Assembly (NCBI RefSeq): GCF_014206975.1
Contig: NZ_JACHOU010000001.1
Location: 434,001-498,000 of the forward strand
Reading direction: 5' to 3'
From: Aminobacter aganoensis
GTDB taxonomy: Bacteria; Pseudomonadota; Alphaproteobacteria; Rhizobiales; Rhizobiaceae
Length of the DNA stretch: 64,000 nucleotides
The position numbers and the translations under genes were made by a program. Shown here piece by piece: positions 48,589 through 57,574 of the stretch (position 1 is its first letter; every line of letters begins with the position of its first letter). The notes under the pieces were generated by a model. That model was not told where the DNA came from, made no database searches, and saw only the letters and a list, made by a program, of their open reading frames with translations.

Positions 48589-49029
48589 TCACAGCACAAG
48601 GTTGAACGTGGCTTCGTCGGCCCCTGCTGGCGCCGTGATGCCGAACTTCAGCTGCCACCAGCCGGTCATCGAAAACTTCATGCCCTCGATGCGGTAGCGG
48701 CCATCGCCGAGATAGGATGTCGCCTCCGGGCTGGTCGGCAGGCCATGGGCATGCTCCGGCATGCCGCCGCCTATCGTGAAGCTGGCATTGTCGACCGGAG
48801 CGCCCTGCCGCGTCGTCACAGTCACGACCCACGAATGCAGGTCGCCTTGCTTCGGCTCGCCGGATTCCGGCGCTATGGCGATGGAATAGAGCCCCTTGAG
48901 AGAGGTTTTCGCGCGTGCAAGATCGGGTCCAGGTGCCGCAGGCGCAGTCAGGAAAACGACCGCCAGGAACCCGATTGCCAGCGCCACCAGGCCGAATGCC
49001 CCGACCACCATGCGCCCAGTCGAACCCAT
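48589..49029 (-). CDS. FixH/YtkA-like membrane-anchored domain protein
   Basis: 146 residues: one membrane anchor (MVVGAFGLVALAIGFLAVVF) then a periplasmic immunoglobulin-like FixH/YtkA domain, WVVTVTTRQGAPVDNASFTI, GGMPEHAHGLPTSPEAT, GDGRYRIEGMKFSMTGWWQL. The HAHG histidines could bind metal. It ends at 48589, five bases inside the leader of the peroxidase gene, so the two are co-translated. Function of the pair unknown. Confidence 0.85.
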   Translation of the reverse strand: MGSTGRMVVGAFGLVALAIGFLAVVFLTAPAAPGPDLARAKTSLKGLYSIAIAPESGEPKQGDLHSWVVTVTTRQGAPVDNASFTIGGGMPEHAHGLPTSPEATSYLGDGRYRIEGMKFSMTGWWQLKFGITAPAGADEATFNLVL

Positions 49030-49235
49030 CTGCCCTCCACATCATACCGTCAACGAATGTCGCCGGCCCATCCGTCCCGCCGCCGATTCACAGACCGCAA
49101 CATGGCGCAGCGGCGAACGGAACGCCATTCAGGAAACGACAGCGCGGCAGCCCCGGAAAACTCAAGGAAAAAGCAGTCAGAACAACGGCCTGCCTGCCTT
49201 TTCGGATTCCGTTTCTCAGAATTCAAGCAAAGAAA

Positions 49236-49256
49236 ACGCGCGGACATGCCGCGCGT
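49236..49256 (-). terminator. Terminator of gabD
   Basis: ACGCGCGG pairs with CCGCGCGT around a 5-base loop; the minus strand continues TTTTCTTTG. It lies 25 bases after the gabD stop. Confidence 0.88.
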
Positions 49257-49280
49257 CTCGAGAGAGCGATGGCTCGAGCC

Positions 49281-50738
49281 CTACAATCCCAGCCCGCCGA
49301 TGCAGACATATTTGGTGTCGAGATAGTCCTCGATTCCCTGATGCCCGCCCTCACGGCCGAGCCCGGACTCCTTGACGCCGCCGAACGGCGCCTCCGGCGT
49401 GGTGATCAGGCCCTCGTTGACGCCGACCATGCCATATTTCAACCCTTCCATCACCCGGAAGGCGCGGCCGAGATTGCCGGTGTAGAAATAGGACGCCAGG
49501 CCGAACTCGGTGTTGTTGGCAAGCTCGATGGCCTCCTCCTCGGTCTCGAAGCGGAAGACCGGCGCGACGGGGCCGAAAATCTCTTCTTTCATGAACTTCA
49601 TCTCGGTCGTCGCATTGGCAATGACCGTCGGCTCGAAGAACGAGCCGCCGAGCGCGTGCCTCTTGCCGCCGGCAACCACCTTGCCGCCCTTGGCGGTGGC
49701 GTCGGAGATGAATTCCTCGACCTTCTCGACCGCCTTGCCGTCGATCAACGGGCCCTGCTGGACGCCTTCGTCGAGACCCGAGCCGACCTTGAGCTTGCTC
49801 GACGCCGCCGCGAACTTCTCGACGAACGCGTCGTAGATGCCGGCCTGCACGAAGAAGCGGTTGGTGCAGACGCAGGTCTGGCCCGAATTGCGGTACTTGG
49901 CGGTGATCGAGCCCTCGACCGCGCGGTCGATGTCGGCGTCGTCGAAGACGATGAACGGCGCGTTGCCGCCAAGTTCCATCGACACCTTCTTGACCGTCGA
50001 AGCCGACTTCTCGATCAGCAGCTTGCCGATCTCGGTCGAGCCGGTGAAGGTGATCTTCTTGACCAGCGGATTGGCGCAGATCTCGTCGCCGATTTCGCCG
50101 GCCGAGCCGGTCAGCACATTGACCACCCCCTTGGGGAAGCCGACTTCCTCGCACAGCGCGCCCCAGGCGAGGCCCGAATAGGGCGTCTGCGATGCGGGCT
50201 TGACCACGGCGGTGCAGCCCGCGGCAAGTGCCGGTCCGAGCTTGCGCGACAGCATCGATGACGGGAAATTCCACGGCGTGATCGCTGCGATGACACCGAC
50301 CGGCTCCTTGGTGACGAGGATGCGGCGGTCGGCCCAGGGCGACGGCACCACGTCGCCATAGGTGCGGCGCGCCTCCTCGGCGAACCACAGCACATAGGCT
50401 GCCGATGAGCCGATCTCGCCGCGGGATTCGGTCAGCGACTTGCCCTGCTCGATGGTCAGCAGCTCGGCAAGCGAGTCCTGGTTGTCCATGATAGCGTCGT
50501 GAAGCTTGCGCAGCAGCTTCGAGCGTTCGAGCGCCGAGGTCTTGCGGAAGCTCTTGAAGGCTTCGTTGGCCGCCTCGATGGCGCGGCGCGTTTCCGCGCC
50601 CCCGGATTTCGGCACCGTGCCGATCTTCAGCCCGGTCGCCGGGTTGATGACATCGATGGTCTTGCCGGAATCGGCCTGTACCCATTCGCCATTGATGAGA
50701 TTGGCCTGCCGCATGAACTGACTGGCTTTCTGGAGCAT
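49281..50738 (-). CDS. gabD: NAD(P)-dependent succinate-semialdehyde dehydrogenase
   Basis: 485-residue aldehyde dehydrogenase. NPATGLKIGTVPKSG, AAITPWNFPSSMLSRKLGPA, the catalytic Glu in KKVSMELGGNAPFIVFD and the catalytic Cys in RNSGQTCVCTNRFFVQ (two Cys, as in GabD) identify the succinate-semialdehyde group. It oxidises succinate semialdehyde, for example from GABA, to succinate. No gabT is in the window. Ends at a terminator. Confidence 0.93.
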   Translation of the reverse strand: MLQKASQFMRQANLINGEWVQADSGKTIDVINPATGLKIGTVPKSGGAETRRAIEAANEAFKSFRKTSALERSKLLRKLHDAIMDNQDSLAELLTIEQGKSLTESRGEIGSSAAYVLWFAEEARRTYGDVVPSPWADRRILVTKEPVGVIAAITPWNFPSSMLSRKLGPALAAGCTAVVKPASQTPYSGLAWGALCEEVGFPKGVVNVLTGSAGEIGDEICANPLVKKITFTGSTEIGKLLIEKSASTVKKVSMELGGNAPFIVFDDADIDRAVEGSITAKYRNSGQTCVCTNRFFVQAGIYDAFVEKFAAASSKLKVGSGLDEGVQQGPLIDGKAVEKVEEFISDATAKGGKVVAGGKRHALGGSFFEPTVIANATTEMKFMKEEIFGPVAPVFRFETEEEAIELANNTEFGLASYFYTGNLGRAFRVMEGLKYGMVGVNEGLITTPEAPFGGVKESGLGREGGHQGIEDYLDTKYVCIGGLGL

Positions 50739-50881
50739 GGCTCACCTCCTGATATGGCGCCGGTTGGACGCGGGGAGCGTCCGTCTTCGGATCGGCCAAT
50801 GCCTGGCGCGCTGGTGCAAAATTAGTAGCGCGCTAAAAGCCAGGCGATCAACCACATTGTGGCATGACGCTGGTCCAGCCC

Positions 50882-51832
50882 TTAGCCGAACACCATCGTT
50901 GCGACCGTCAGCCAGAAGGCGGTCGTCACCACCGCGCAGGCGGTGGCGATCGTCATCTGGTTGGAGGCGAGCGCCTGGCCGGTGCCGAACTGCGTCGCGA
51001 TAAGGTAGGAATTGACGCCCGAAGGCAGGCTCGCCGCCGCCACCGCCACCTTGGCCGGCAATGGTGGCAGCCCGAACAGCCAGGCAAAGGCGAGCGCGAC
51101 AGCTGGCATCAGCATCAACTTGAGTACCGACAGCGCGAGTGCCGGCTTGATGTTGCCGGAAATGCCGAACTTCCTGAGCCCGAGCCCCATCGCAAACAGC
51201 GCGACCGGGCCTGCGATGTTGGCCAGCGCATCGACGAAGCGGGTCGCGAGCGAGGGCAGCGGAAAGCCGGTCGCCCGCCAGGCAAGGCCGGCCAGGATGC
51301 CGATGATCAACGGGTTGCTGAATATCTTGCGCAGGAAATCGCGGACGATGGCGAGCGGATGCATCGGCTCGTCGCGCCGCGGCCCGAACATCTCGAAAAG
51401 GATGATCGAAGCCATCATCATGGTCGGTAAGTGCACCGAGACGATCAGCGAAAGGACCTCGAAGCCCTGCTGGCCGAAGACGCCGAGCATGAACGGAATG
51501 CCCAGCAACACCAGGTTGGAAAAGGCCGACGAGACGCCGCCGACCACGCCTGCCTGTCCGTCGCGGCCGAACAGACGGGTGGTGACGAGATGACCGGCGG
51601 TCCAGGCAACCGCAACGGCGATGAAGTAGGTCGCCCACAGGGCCCACGGCGCCGCGCCGTGGAAGTCCGCTCCGACCATGGTGCGGAACAGCAGGAGCGG
51701 CAGCGCCACGCCGATGGCGAACTCCGAAAGCGCATCGCCGGTTTCAATTCGCAGATAACCGGTGACGCCTGAAATGTAACCCAGCGCCACGAGGCCAAAG
51801 ACGAAGAGTACTGTTTCGACGAGCGGAGACAT
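50882..51832 (-). CDS. AEC-family (auxin efflux carrier) transporter
   Basis: 316 residues with ten membrane segments: VETVLFVFGLVALGYISGVT, ALPLLLFRTMVGADFHG, SAFSNLVLLGIPFMLGVFG, KIFSNPLIIGILAGLAWRAT, ANIAGPVALFAMGLGLRKFG, AAASLPSGVNSYLIATQFG. The N and C halves repeat as in bile-acid:sodium-type folds. Substrate unknown; many relatives move dicarboxylates or malonate. Start: ATG at 51832, three codons into the frame, is favoured. Confidence 0.9.
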   Translation of the reverse strand: MSPLVETVLFVFGLVALGYISGVTGYLRIETGDALSEFAIGVALPLLLFRTMVGADFHGAAPWALWATYFIAVAVAWTAGHLVTTRLFGRDGQAGVVGGVSSAFSNLVLLGIPFMLGVFGQQGFEVLSLIVSVHLPTMMMASIILFEMFGPRRDEPMHPLAIVRDFLRKIFSNPLIIGILAGLAWRATGFPLPSLATRFVDALANIAGPVALFAMGLGLRKFGISGNIKPALALSVLKLMLMPAVALAFAWLFGLPPLPAKVAVAAASLPSGVNSYLIATQFGTGQALASNQMTIATACAVVTTAFWLTVATMVFG

Positions 51833-51996
51833 CGGCACACTGGCGTAAACGGGAATCGGCTTGCAGAAGCATTGCCCCCTGGCCGGCTCCGATCAAGCTC
51901 CCTGCGGCAGATCGGCTTCTGCCGGCATTTGTCGTCACCTTGCCTTTCATTCGGCTTTGGCATCCCTATATCCGCGTCGCCTGTTCGGGATCATTC

Positions 51997-52542
51997 ATGC
52001 TTAGAGTTGCCATTGCGGTCATGCTTTTGTTCGGCGCCCTGCCTGCCCAGGCCACCGAAGCCGGCTGGGCACTGCTGCGCAACGGCGGCCATGTCGTGCT
52101 GCTGCGCAACGCCATGACCACCGGCACCGTCGAGCCGCCGAACTTCGACATCGAGAAATGCGCGACCCAGCTCAATCTGTCCGACCGCGGCCGCCAGCAG
52201 GCGCGCAAGATCGGCGCGTTGTTCGCCGCCCGCGCTGCCCCTGTCGAAAAGGTGTTGGCCAGCCGATTCTGCCGGACGCTGGAGACCGCCCGTCTCGCCT
52301 TCGACGACCAGGTGGTCGAACCTTTGGCGACCCTCGACAAGCCCACGGAGGCTACCGCCGAGGTCGATGTCGCCGCTATCCTGGACATCATCCGCAACTA
52401 TTCCGGCTCGGACAATCTCGTGCTTGTGACCCACCTGGAGAACATCCAGGCGCTGACAGGAGCGTCGGCGCGCGAGGGCGAAGCGCTGATTGTCGGCCTG
52501 CAAGGAGAAAGGCTGCATGTGCTCGGCCGCATCGTCTTCTAG
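51997..52542 (+). CDS. Histidine-phosphatase-family exported protein lacking the catalytic His
   Basis: 181 residues with a signal peptide MLRVAIAVMLLFGALPAQAT, so periplasmic. The fold is that of the phosphoglycerate-mutase-like histidine phosphatases: GGHVVLLRNAMTTGTVEPPN at the N terminus, ASRFCRTLETARLA (conserved Arg and Glu) and LVLVTHLENIQALTG (second His). In active enzymes the first motif is LxRHAxT; here it reads LLRNAMT, with Asn38 in place of the phosphorylated His. AAC instead of CAC is one base. Likely a non-catalytic relative, or a sequencing artefact. Start ATG 51997. Confidence 0.85.
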   Translation: MLRVAIAVMLLFGALPAQATEAGWALLRNGGHVVLLRNAMTTGTVEPPNFDIEKCATQLNLSDRGRQQARKIGALFAARAAPVEKVLASRFCRTLETARLAFDDQVVEPLATLDKPTEATAEVDVAAILDIIRNYSGSDNLVLVTHLENIQALTGASAREGEALIVGLQGERLHVLGRIVF

Positions 52543-52705
52543 CAAAGCGCTTGCCCTGCCTTCCCTTGCGTCCAAAGCCGGAAGCGTCAACCAAAGCGCA
52601 GGATTTGGCCTTTTCCTGTCTGAAAAAACCGATTAGACAGCCCCTCAAAACTATGCGCGCAGAATCTGTCCCGGATTCATGACCGCCCTCATCAAAGGAA
52701 AAAAC

Positions 52706-52987
52706 GTGTCCACGACATTCGAGAAAGTCGCCAAGATCATTGCCGAAACCAGCGAGATCGACATCGACACCATCACGCCCGAGAGCCACACCATCGACGA
52801 CTTGGGCATCGACAGCCTCGACTTCCTCGACATCGTCTTTGCCATCGACAAGGAATTCGGCATCAAGGTGCCGCTCGAGAAGTGGACGCAGGAAGTCAAC
52901 GACGGCAAGGCTTCGACCGACGAATACTTCGTCATGAAGAACCTCTGCGCCAAGATCGACGCGCTCGTCGCCGCCAAGAACGCCTGA
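52706..52987 (+). CDS. acpXL: Very-long-chain acyl carrier protein AcpXL
   Basis: 93-residue ACP dedicated to the C28 hydroxylated fatty acid of rhizobial lipid A. The sequence [20 protein letters not shown] and [20 protein letters not shown] with phosphopantetheine site Ser37, followed by [20 protein letters not shown] and [20 protein letters not shown], matches AcpXL nearly to the end. Start: GTG at 52706, six bases after AAAGGA; the ATG at 52679 would add a leader that the family lacks. First gene of the lipid A acyl cluster. Confidence 0.95.
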   Translation: MSTTFEKVAKIIAETSEIDIDTITPESHTIDDLGIDSLDFLDIVFAIDKEFGIKVPLEKWTQEVNDGKASTDEYFVMKNLCAKIDALVAAKNA

Positions 52988-53004
52988 GCACGCTGAAGCC
53001 AACC

Positions 53005-54192
53005 ATGGTCAACCGCGACGTCGTCATATCGGGCATCGGCCTTGTCTCCTCGCTCGGAGAGGGCGGTGACGCCCACTGGGACAAGATGACCGCGCCCGGC
53101 GTGGCACCGGTCACCGACGCCGAGCGCTTCCATCCCTATGTCGTGCACCCCCTGCCCGAGATCGACTGGGGCCAGCAGATCGCCAAGCGCGGCGACCAGC
53201 GGCAGATGGAGACCTGGCAGCGGCTTGGCACCTATACGGCGGGCATGGCGCTCGACGACGCCGGCATCAAGGGCAATGACGAGCTCAGCGCGACCATGGA
53301 CATGGTTGTGGCGGCCGGTGGCGGCGAACGTGACGAAGCGGTCGACGCCGGCGTGCTGGCGGCATCGGAAAACCGCGCCGACCACGATGTGCTTCTCAAC
53401 GAGAAGCTGACCACGGAACTCCGGCCTACCCTTTTCCTGGCCCAGCTTTCCAACCTTCTCGCCGGCAACATCTCGATCGTCCACAAAGTCACCGGCTCTT
53501 CGCGCACCTTCATGGGCGAAGAAGGCGCCGGCGTCGCCGCCATCGAAACCGCGGCGGCCCGCATCCGCTCGGGACAGTCGACGCATGTGCTTGTCGGCGG
53601 CGCCTTCCAGACCGAGCATCCAGACATGCTGCTCGGCTACGAACTCGGCGGCTATCTGCATCGGGGACCGTGGAAGCCGGTATGGCACAGACGTGGCTCG
53701 GAAGGCGGCGGCGTGGTCACCGGCTCGGGCGGCGCGTTCCTCGTGCTGGAATCGCGCGAACATGCCGAAGCGCGCGGCCAGAAGATCTATGCCCAGCTCG
53801 GCCCGGTCGTTTCAGGTCGCGCCAGGCGCCGCAATGGCGGGCTCGAAGCAGGCATCGCCGAGTTGCTTTCCAAAGCGGAACTCCCCTCGGGCGAGTTGCT
53901 GGCGATCTCCGGCGCCTCGGGCGCGCATGCCGCCACAGCCGCTGAGAAGACCGCATTCGAGGCCAATCCGGCGATTGCAACCCGCGCCCTTTCGTCGCTC
54001 ACGGGACACATGAAGGAAGCGCAGTTTCCGTTCGCGGTGGCGCTTGCAGCGCTCGCCGTCAGCCGCGGTGCCGGTTATCCGGCCTTCGAGGCTGGCGAGA
54101 AAACATTTGCCGGAAAGCCCGCATCCGTGCTGGCAACTGCGGTCGGCTATCACCAATTCGAAGGCCTGGCGCTCGTTTCCGCGCCGCGCTGA
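53005..54192 (+). CDS. fabF2XL: Cysteine-free ketosynthase-like protein FabF2XL (chain-length-factor-like)
   Basis: 395-residue thiolase-fold protein of the beta-ketoacyl-ACP synthase family: RDVVISGIGLVSSLGEGGDA, GKMTAPG region and C-terminal half with LVGGAFQTEHPDM and TGHMKEAQFPFAVALAALAV. Active enzymes place Cys after NISI; here that segment reads NISIVHKVTGSSRTFMGEEG, without Cys, and no Cys occurs anywhere in the protein. The HGTST His region is replaced by SGAHAATA. It therefore resembles the chain-length factor of type II polyketide synthases and probably pairs with FabF1XL, encoded next. Start ATG 53005. The usual fabZXL is not between it and acpXL. Confidence 0.92.
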   Translation: MVNRDVVISGIGLVSSLGEGGDAHWDKMTAPGVAPVTDAERFHPYVVHPLPEIDWGQQIAKRGDQRQMETWQRLGTYTAGMALDDAGIKGNDELSATMDMVVAAGGGERDEAVDAGVLAASENRADHDVLLNEKLTTELRPTLFLAQLSNLLAGNISIVHKVTGSSRTFMGEEGAGVAAIETAAARIRSGQSTHVLVGGAFQTEHPDMLLGYELGGYLHRGPWKPVWHRRGSEGGGVVTGSGGAFLVLESREHAEARGQKIYAQLGPVVSGRARRRNGGLEAGIAELLSKAELPSGELLAISGASGAHAATAAEKTAFEANPAIATRALSSLTGHMKEAQFPFAVALAALAVSRGAGYPAFEAGEKTFAGKPASVLATAVGYHQFEGLALVSAPR

Positions 54193-54210
54193 AGGGTGTC
54201 AGGACAAAAC

Positions 54211-55482
54211 ATGGCCAATCTGAAGGATCATCTCGGCAGACCCGTCGTCGCCGTCACCGGCATCGGCGTCGTCACCTCGCTCGGCGTCGGCAAGGCCGAA
54301 AACTGGGCAGCGCTGACTTCCGGCAAGTCGGGCATCCACCCCATCACCCGCTTTCCCGTCGATCTCCTCAACACCCAGATTTCGGGCATGATCGACTTCC
54401 TGCCGTCGAGCACCAAAGGCTCCAGCGCCCTCACCTACGAACTGGCGGAGACGGCGGCAAAGGAAGCAGTGGCCGAAGCCGGACTGGACAATCAGGATTT
54501 CGATGGCCCGCTGTTCCTGGCCTCGCCCCCGGTCGAGCTCGACTGGGCTGACCGCCTCGCGCTCTATGCCGGCGACAAGGAAGGTGCGGGCTACGAGCGC
54601 CTGCTCAAGGTGGCGCGCAGCCAGAATTCGCTCGACATGTTCGAAACAGCGCAGTTCGGCTCCATCGCCGACCGCCTTGCCGACCTTTTCGGCACGCGCG
54701 GCCTGCCGATCACGCTCTCGACCGCCTGCGCCTCAGGTGCGACCGCAATCCAGCTTGGCGTCGAAGCCATCCGCCGCGGCGAATGCGACCGCGCGCTGTC
54801 GGTCGGCGCCGACGGCTCCGCAACCGCCGAGGCGCTGATCCGCTTCTCGCTGCTTTCCGCGCTTTCGACCAACAATGACGTGCCTGAAAAGGCGTCCAAG
54901 CCCTTCTCCAAGGACCGCGACGGCTTCGTGCTGGCGGAAGGCTCGGCAGCGCTCGTGCTGGAATCGCTCGAAAGTGCGCTCGCCCGCGGTGCCGAAGTGC
55001 TCGGCATCCTGCGCGGTTGCGGCGAAAAGTCTGACGACTTCCACCGCACCCGATCCAAGCCGGACGGCTCGCCCGCCATCGGCGCGGTCAAGGCCGCCCT
55101 CGCCGATGCAGGCCTCGGCGAAGACGAGATCGACTACGTCAACGCCCACGGCACCTCGACGCCCGAAAACGACAAGATGGAACATTTGTCGCTGTCGACA
55201 GTGTTCGGCGAGCGCATCCGCAAGATCCCGGTGTCTTCGAACAAGTCGATGATCGGCCACACGCTGTCGGCAGCCGGTGCCATCGAAGCGGCCTTCTCGC
55301 TGATGACCATGCGCGAAGGCGTCATTCCGCCGACCATCAACTACGACAATCCCGATCCGTCGATCGAGCTCGACGTGGTGCCAAATGTGAAGCGGAAGGC
55401 CGAAGTTCGCACCGTGCTTTCCAACTCCTTCGGCTTCGGCGGCCAGAACACCTGCCTTGTCATGGCGCGGGAACCGGTCTAA
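54211..55482 (+). CDS. fabF1XL: Beta-ketoacyl-ACP synthase FabF1XL
   Basis: 423 residues. Active-site Cys173 in LPITLSTACASGATAIQLGV, His in VNAHGTSTPENDKME, and the Lys/His segment NKSMIGHTLSAAGAIEAAFS are all present, so this is the catalytic condensing enzyme that extends the acyl chain on AcpXL. The GFGGQNTCLV ending is normal. Start: ATG at 54211 with AGGA six bases upstream; GTG at 54196 is less likely. Works with FabF2XL, AdhXL and LpxXL encoded in the same direction. Confidence 0.95.
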   Translation: MANLKDHLGRPVVAVTGIGVVTSLGVGKAENWAALTSGKSGIHPITRFPVDLLNTQISGMIDFLPSSTKGSSALTYELAETAAKEAVAEAGLDNQDFDGPLFLASPPVELDWADRLALYAGDKEGAGYERLLKVARSQNSLDMFETAQFGSIADRLADLFGTRGLPITLSTACASGATAIQLGVEAIRRGECDRALSVGADGSATAEALIRFSLLSALSTNNDVPEKASKPFSKDRDGFVLAEGSAALVLESLESALARGAEVLGILRGCGEKSDDFHRTRSKPDGSPAIGAVKAALADAGLGEDEIDYVNAHGTSTPENDKMEHLSLSTVFGERIRKIPVSSNKSMIGHTLSAAGAIEAAFSLMTMREGVIPPTINYDNPDPSIELDVVPNVKRKAEVRTVLSNSFGFGGQNTCLVMAREPV

Positions 55483-55524
55483 GCGACCGTCTCAACGTTC
55501 CAGGGACAAGGATTTAGCGACATC

Positions 55525-56553
55525 ATGCGCGCATTGCAGCTCGTCGAGGACCGCCGGCTCGAGCAGGTGGACATCGCTCCGCCGCCGCCACCCGGCCTCG
55601 GCGAAGTCACGCTCCGCATCAAGGCCGTCGCGCTCAACCACATCGACGTGTGGGGCTGGCGCGGCATGGCCTTTGCCAAGCGCAAGATGCCGCTGGTCAT
55701 CGGCGCCGAAGCCTCGGGCGAGGTTGACGAGGTCGGCCCCGGTGTCACCGGTCTCGCGCCCGGCCAGCTGGTGTCGATCTACGGCGCCCGCACCTGCGGC
55801 CTCTGCCGCCCCTGCCGCGAGGGTCGCGACAATCTCTGCGAGCATGTCTCGGGCGTGCACGGCTTCCACCTCGACGGCTTCGCCCAGGAAAAGATCAACC
55901 TGCCGGCACGCCTGCTCGTCCCCGCCCCTCCCGGCGTCGACGCCATCGGTGCTGCCGTCGCTCCGGTAACCTTCGGTACCGTCGAGCACATGCTGTTCGA
56001 CAACGCCAAACTCGAACCGGGCGAGACGATCCTGATCCATGCCGGCGGCTCGGGCATCGGTTCGGCGGCGATCCAGCTCGCCAAGAAGATGGGCTGCACC
56101 GTCATCACCACAGTCGGCTCGAACGACAAGATCGAGAAGGCCAAGGCTCTCGGCGCCGATCATGTCATCAACTACCGCGAGGACCGCTTTGAAGGCGTGG
56201 TGCGCAAGCTGACCAGGAAGAAGGGCGTCGACGTCGTCTTCGAGCATGTCGGCAAGGACACCTGGGCCGGCTCCATGTTCAGCCTGAAGCGTGGCGGCCG
56301 CCTCGTCACCTGCGGTTCGACGTCAGGCGTTTCCACCGACATGAACCTGATGATGCTGTTCCAGCAGCAGCTGAAGATCCTCGGCTCCTTCGGCTGCCGC
56401 ATGGAAAACATGGCCGACGCCATGCAGAAGATGGCCGCCGGGCTGGTCAAGCCGATCATCGACACCGAGGTGGACTTCACCTCCATCGACACCGCACTGA
56501 AGCGGATGGAAGGTCGCGACGTGTTCGGCAAGATCATCCTCCGTATCGACTGA
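55525..56553 (+). CDS. adhXL: Zinc-type alcohol dehydrogenase/enoyl reductase of the VLCFA cluster
   Basis: 342-residue MDR enzyme: N-terminal GroES-like fold with IKAVALNHIDVWGWRGM, GAEASGEVDEVGPGVTG, and a structural zinc site CGLCRPCREGRDNLC; the NADPH domain has LIHAGGSGIGSAAIQLAKKM and the C-terminal NMADAMQKMAAGLVKP. In the acpXL clusters this dehydrogenase is thought to reduce the beta-keto or enoyl intermediate. Forty-two bases after fabF1XL. Confidence 0.9.
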   Translation: MRALQLVEDRRLEQVDIAPPPPPGLGEVTLRIKAVALNHIDVWGWRGMAFAKRKMPLVIGAEASGEVDEVGPGVTGLAPGQLVSIYGARTCGLCRPCREGRDNLCEHVSGVHGFHLDGFAQEKINLPARLLVPAPPGVDAIGAAVAPVTFGTVEHMLFDNAKLEPGETILIHAGGSGIGSAAIQLAKKMGCTVITTVGSNDKIEKAKALGADHVINYREDRFEGVVRKLTRKKGVDVVFEHVGKDTWAGSMFSLKRGGRLVTCGSTSGVSTDMNLMMLFQQQLKILGSFGCRMENMADAMQKMAAGLVKPIIDTEVDFTSIDTALKRMEGRDVFGKIILRID

Positions 56554-56566
56554 GGATCTGCCGGAA

Positions 56567-57565
56567 TTGCCCCGCAAGAAGGCCAGCAAGATACCCAACC
56601 CCACGATCGTTCGGATCATGGGGCGCCTGCGCATGCTGAACTACTGGCTGGTGGCACAGGTCGCGCTTGTGGTGCTCAAGCTGCTGCGGCTGTTTCCGGT
56701 CGACAAGGCGCTCAATTTCGCTGACCGCGCGGCCCGCACCGTCGGCCCCTGGTTCGGCCGCCATCGGGTAGCGCTGTCCAACCTGCGTAATGCCTATCCT
56801 GAAAAGAGCGAAGCCGAGATCGAAGCCATCGCCCTCGACATGTGGGGCAACATGGGCCGGCTCGGCGCCGAGTACATTTTTCTCGAAAAGATCTTCGATT
56901 TCGATCCCGAGGCGACCACGCCTGGCCGCATCGAGGTGGCGGGCGTCGAGCATTTCGCCGAGATCGCGGGCGAGCAGAAGCCGCACATCGTCTTCACCGC
57001 ACATCTCGGCAATTTCGAGCTCTTGCCCGTTGCTGCGGCGACCTTCGGCATGAAGATCACGGCGCTGTTCAGGCCGCCGAACAATCCGTATCTCGCCGAG
57101 TACATCCTCTCGACACGCACCTCGAACATGGGTGACCTGCTTGCCTCGCAGCGCGGCGCCTCATTCGCGCTGGCCGGCATCCTCGATCGCGGCGGCAACG
57201 TCGGGGTGCTCGTCGACCAGAAGTTCAATCGTGGCCTGCGGACAACCTTCTTTGGTCGCGAATGCGAAACCAACCCGGTGCTCGCCATGCTCGCGCGCCA
57301 CTATGAATGCGATGTCTATCCCGCCCATTGCGTCCGGCTTCCGGGCAACCGCTACCGGCTGTCCGTAGAGGAAAAGCTGACGCTGCCGCGGCTGGTTGAC
57401 GGCGCTGTCGACGTACAGGCGACGACCCAGATGCTCAACGACACCGTCGAGCGCTGGATTCGCGAGGACCCCGGGCAGTGGATGTGGTTCCACAAGCGCT
57501 GGTCTCTTTACGGAGGCAAGCGCCGGAAGGTCAACAAGACCAGCAAGACGACTGCCGACTCCTGA
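56567..57565 (+). CDS. lpxXL: Lipid A very-long-chain acyltransferase LpxXL
   Basis: 332-residue HtrB/LpxL-type inner-membrane acyltransferase. One N-terminal membrane segment LVAQVALVVLKLLRLFPVD, then the catalytic HxxxxE motif IVFTAHLGNFELLPVA and a NNPYLAEYILSTRTSN acceptor-site region. In rhizobia it adds 27-hydroxyoctacosanoate from AcpXL to lipid A. Start is a TTG at 56567 with GAGGATC upstream; the ORF has no better start. It converges on the SoeC-like gene with a 9-base gap. Confidence 0.93.
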   Translation: MPRKKASKIPNPTIVRIMGRLRMLNYWLVAQVALVVLKLLRLFPVDKALNFADRAARTVGPWFGRHRVALSNLRNAYPEKSEAEIEAIALDMWGNMGRLGAEYIFLEKIFDFDPEATTPGRIEVAGVEHFAEIAGEQKPHIVFTAHLGNFELLPVAAATFGMKITALFRPPNNPYLAEYILSTRTSNMGDLLASQRGASFALAGILDRGGNVGVLVDQKFNRGLRTTFFGRECETNPVLAMLARHYECDVYPAHCVRLPGNRYRLSVEEKLTLPRLVDGAVDVQATTQMLNDTVERWIREDPGQWMWFHKRWSLYGGKRRKVNKTSKTTADS

Positions 57566-57574
57566 GCCGACGCG

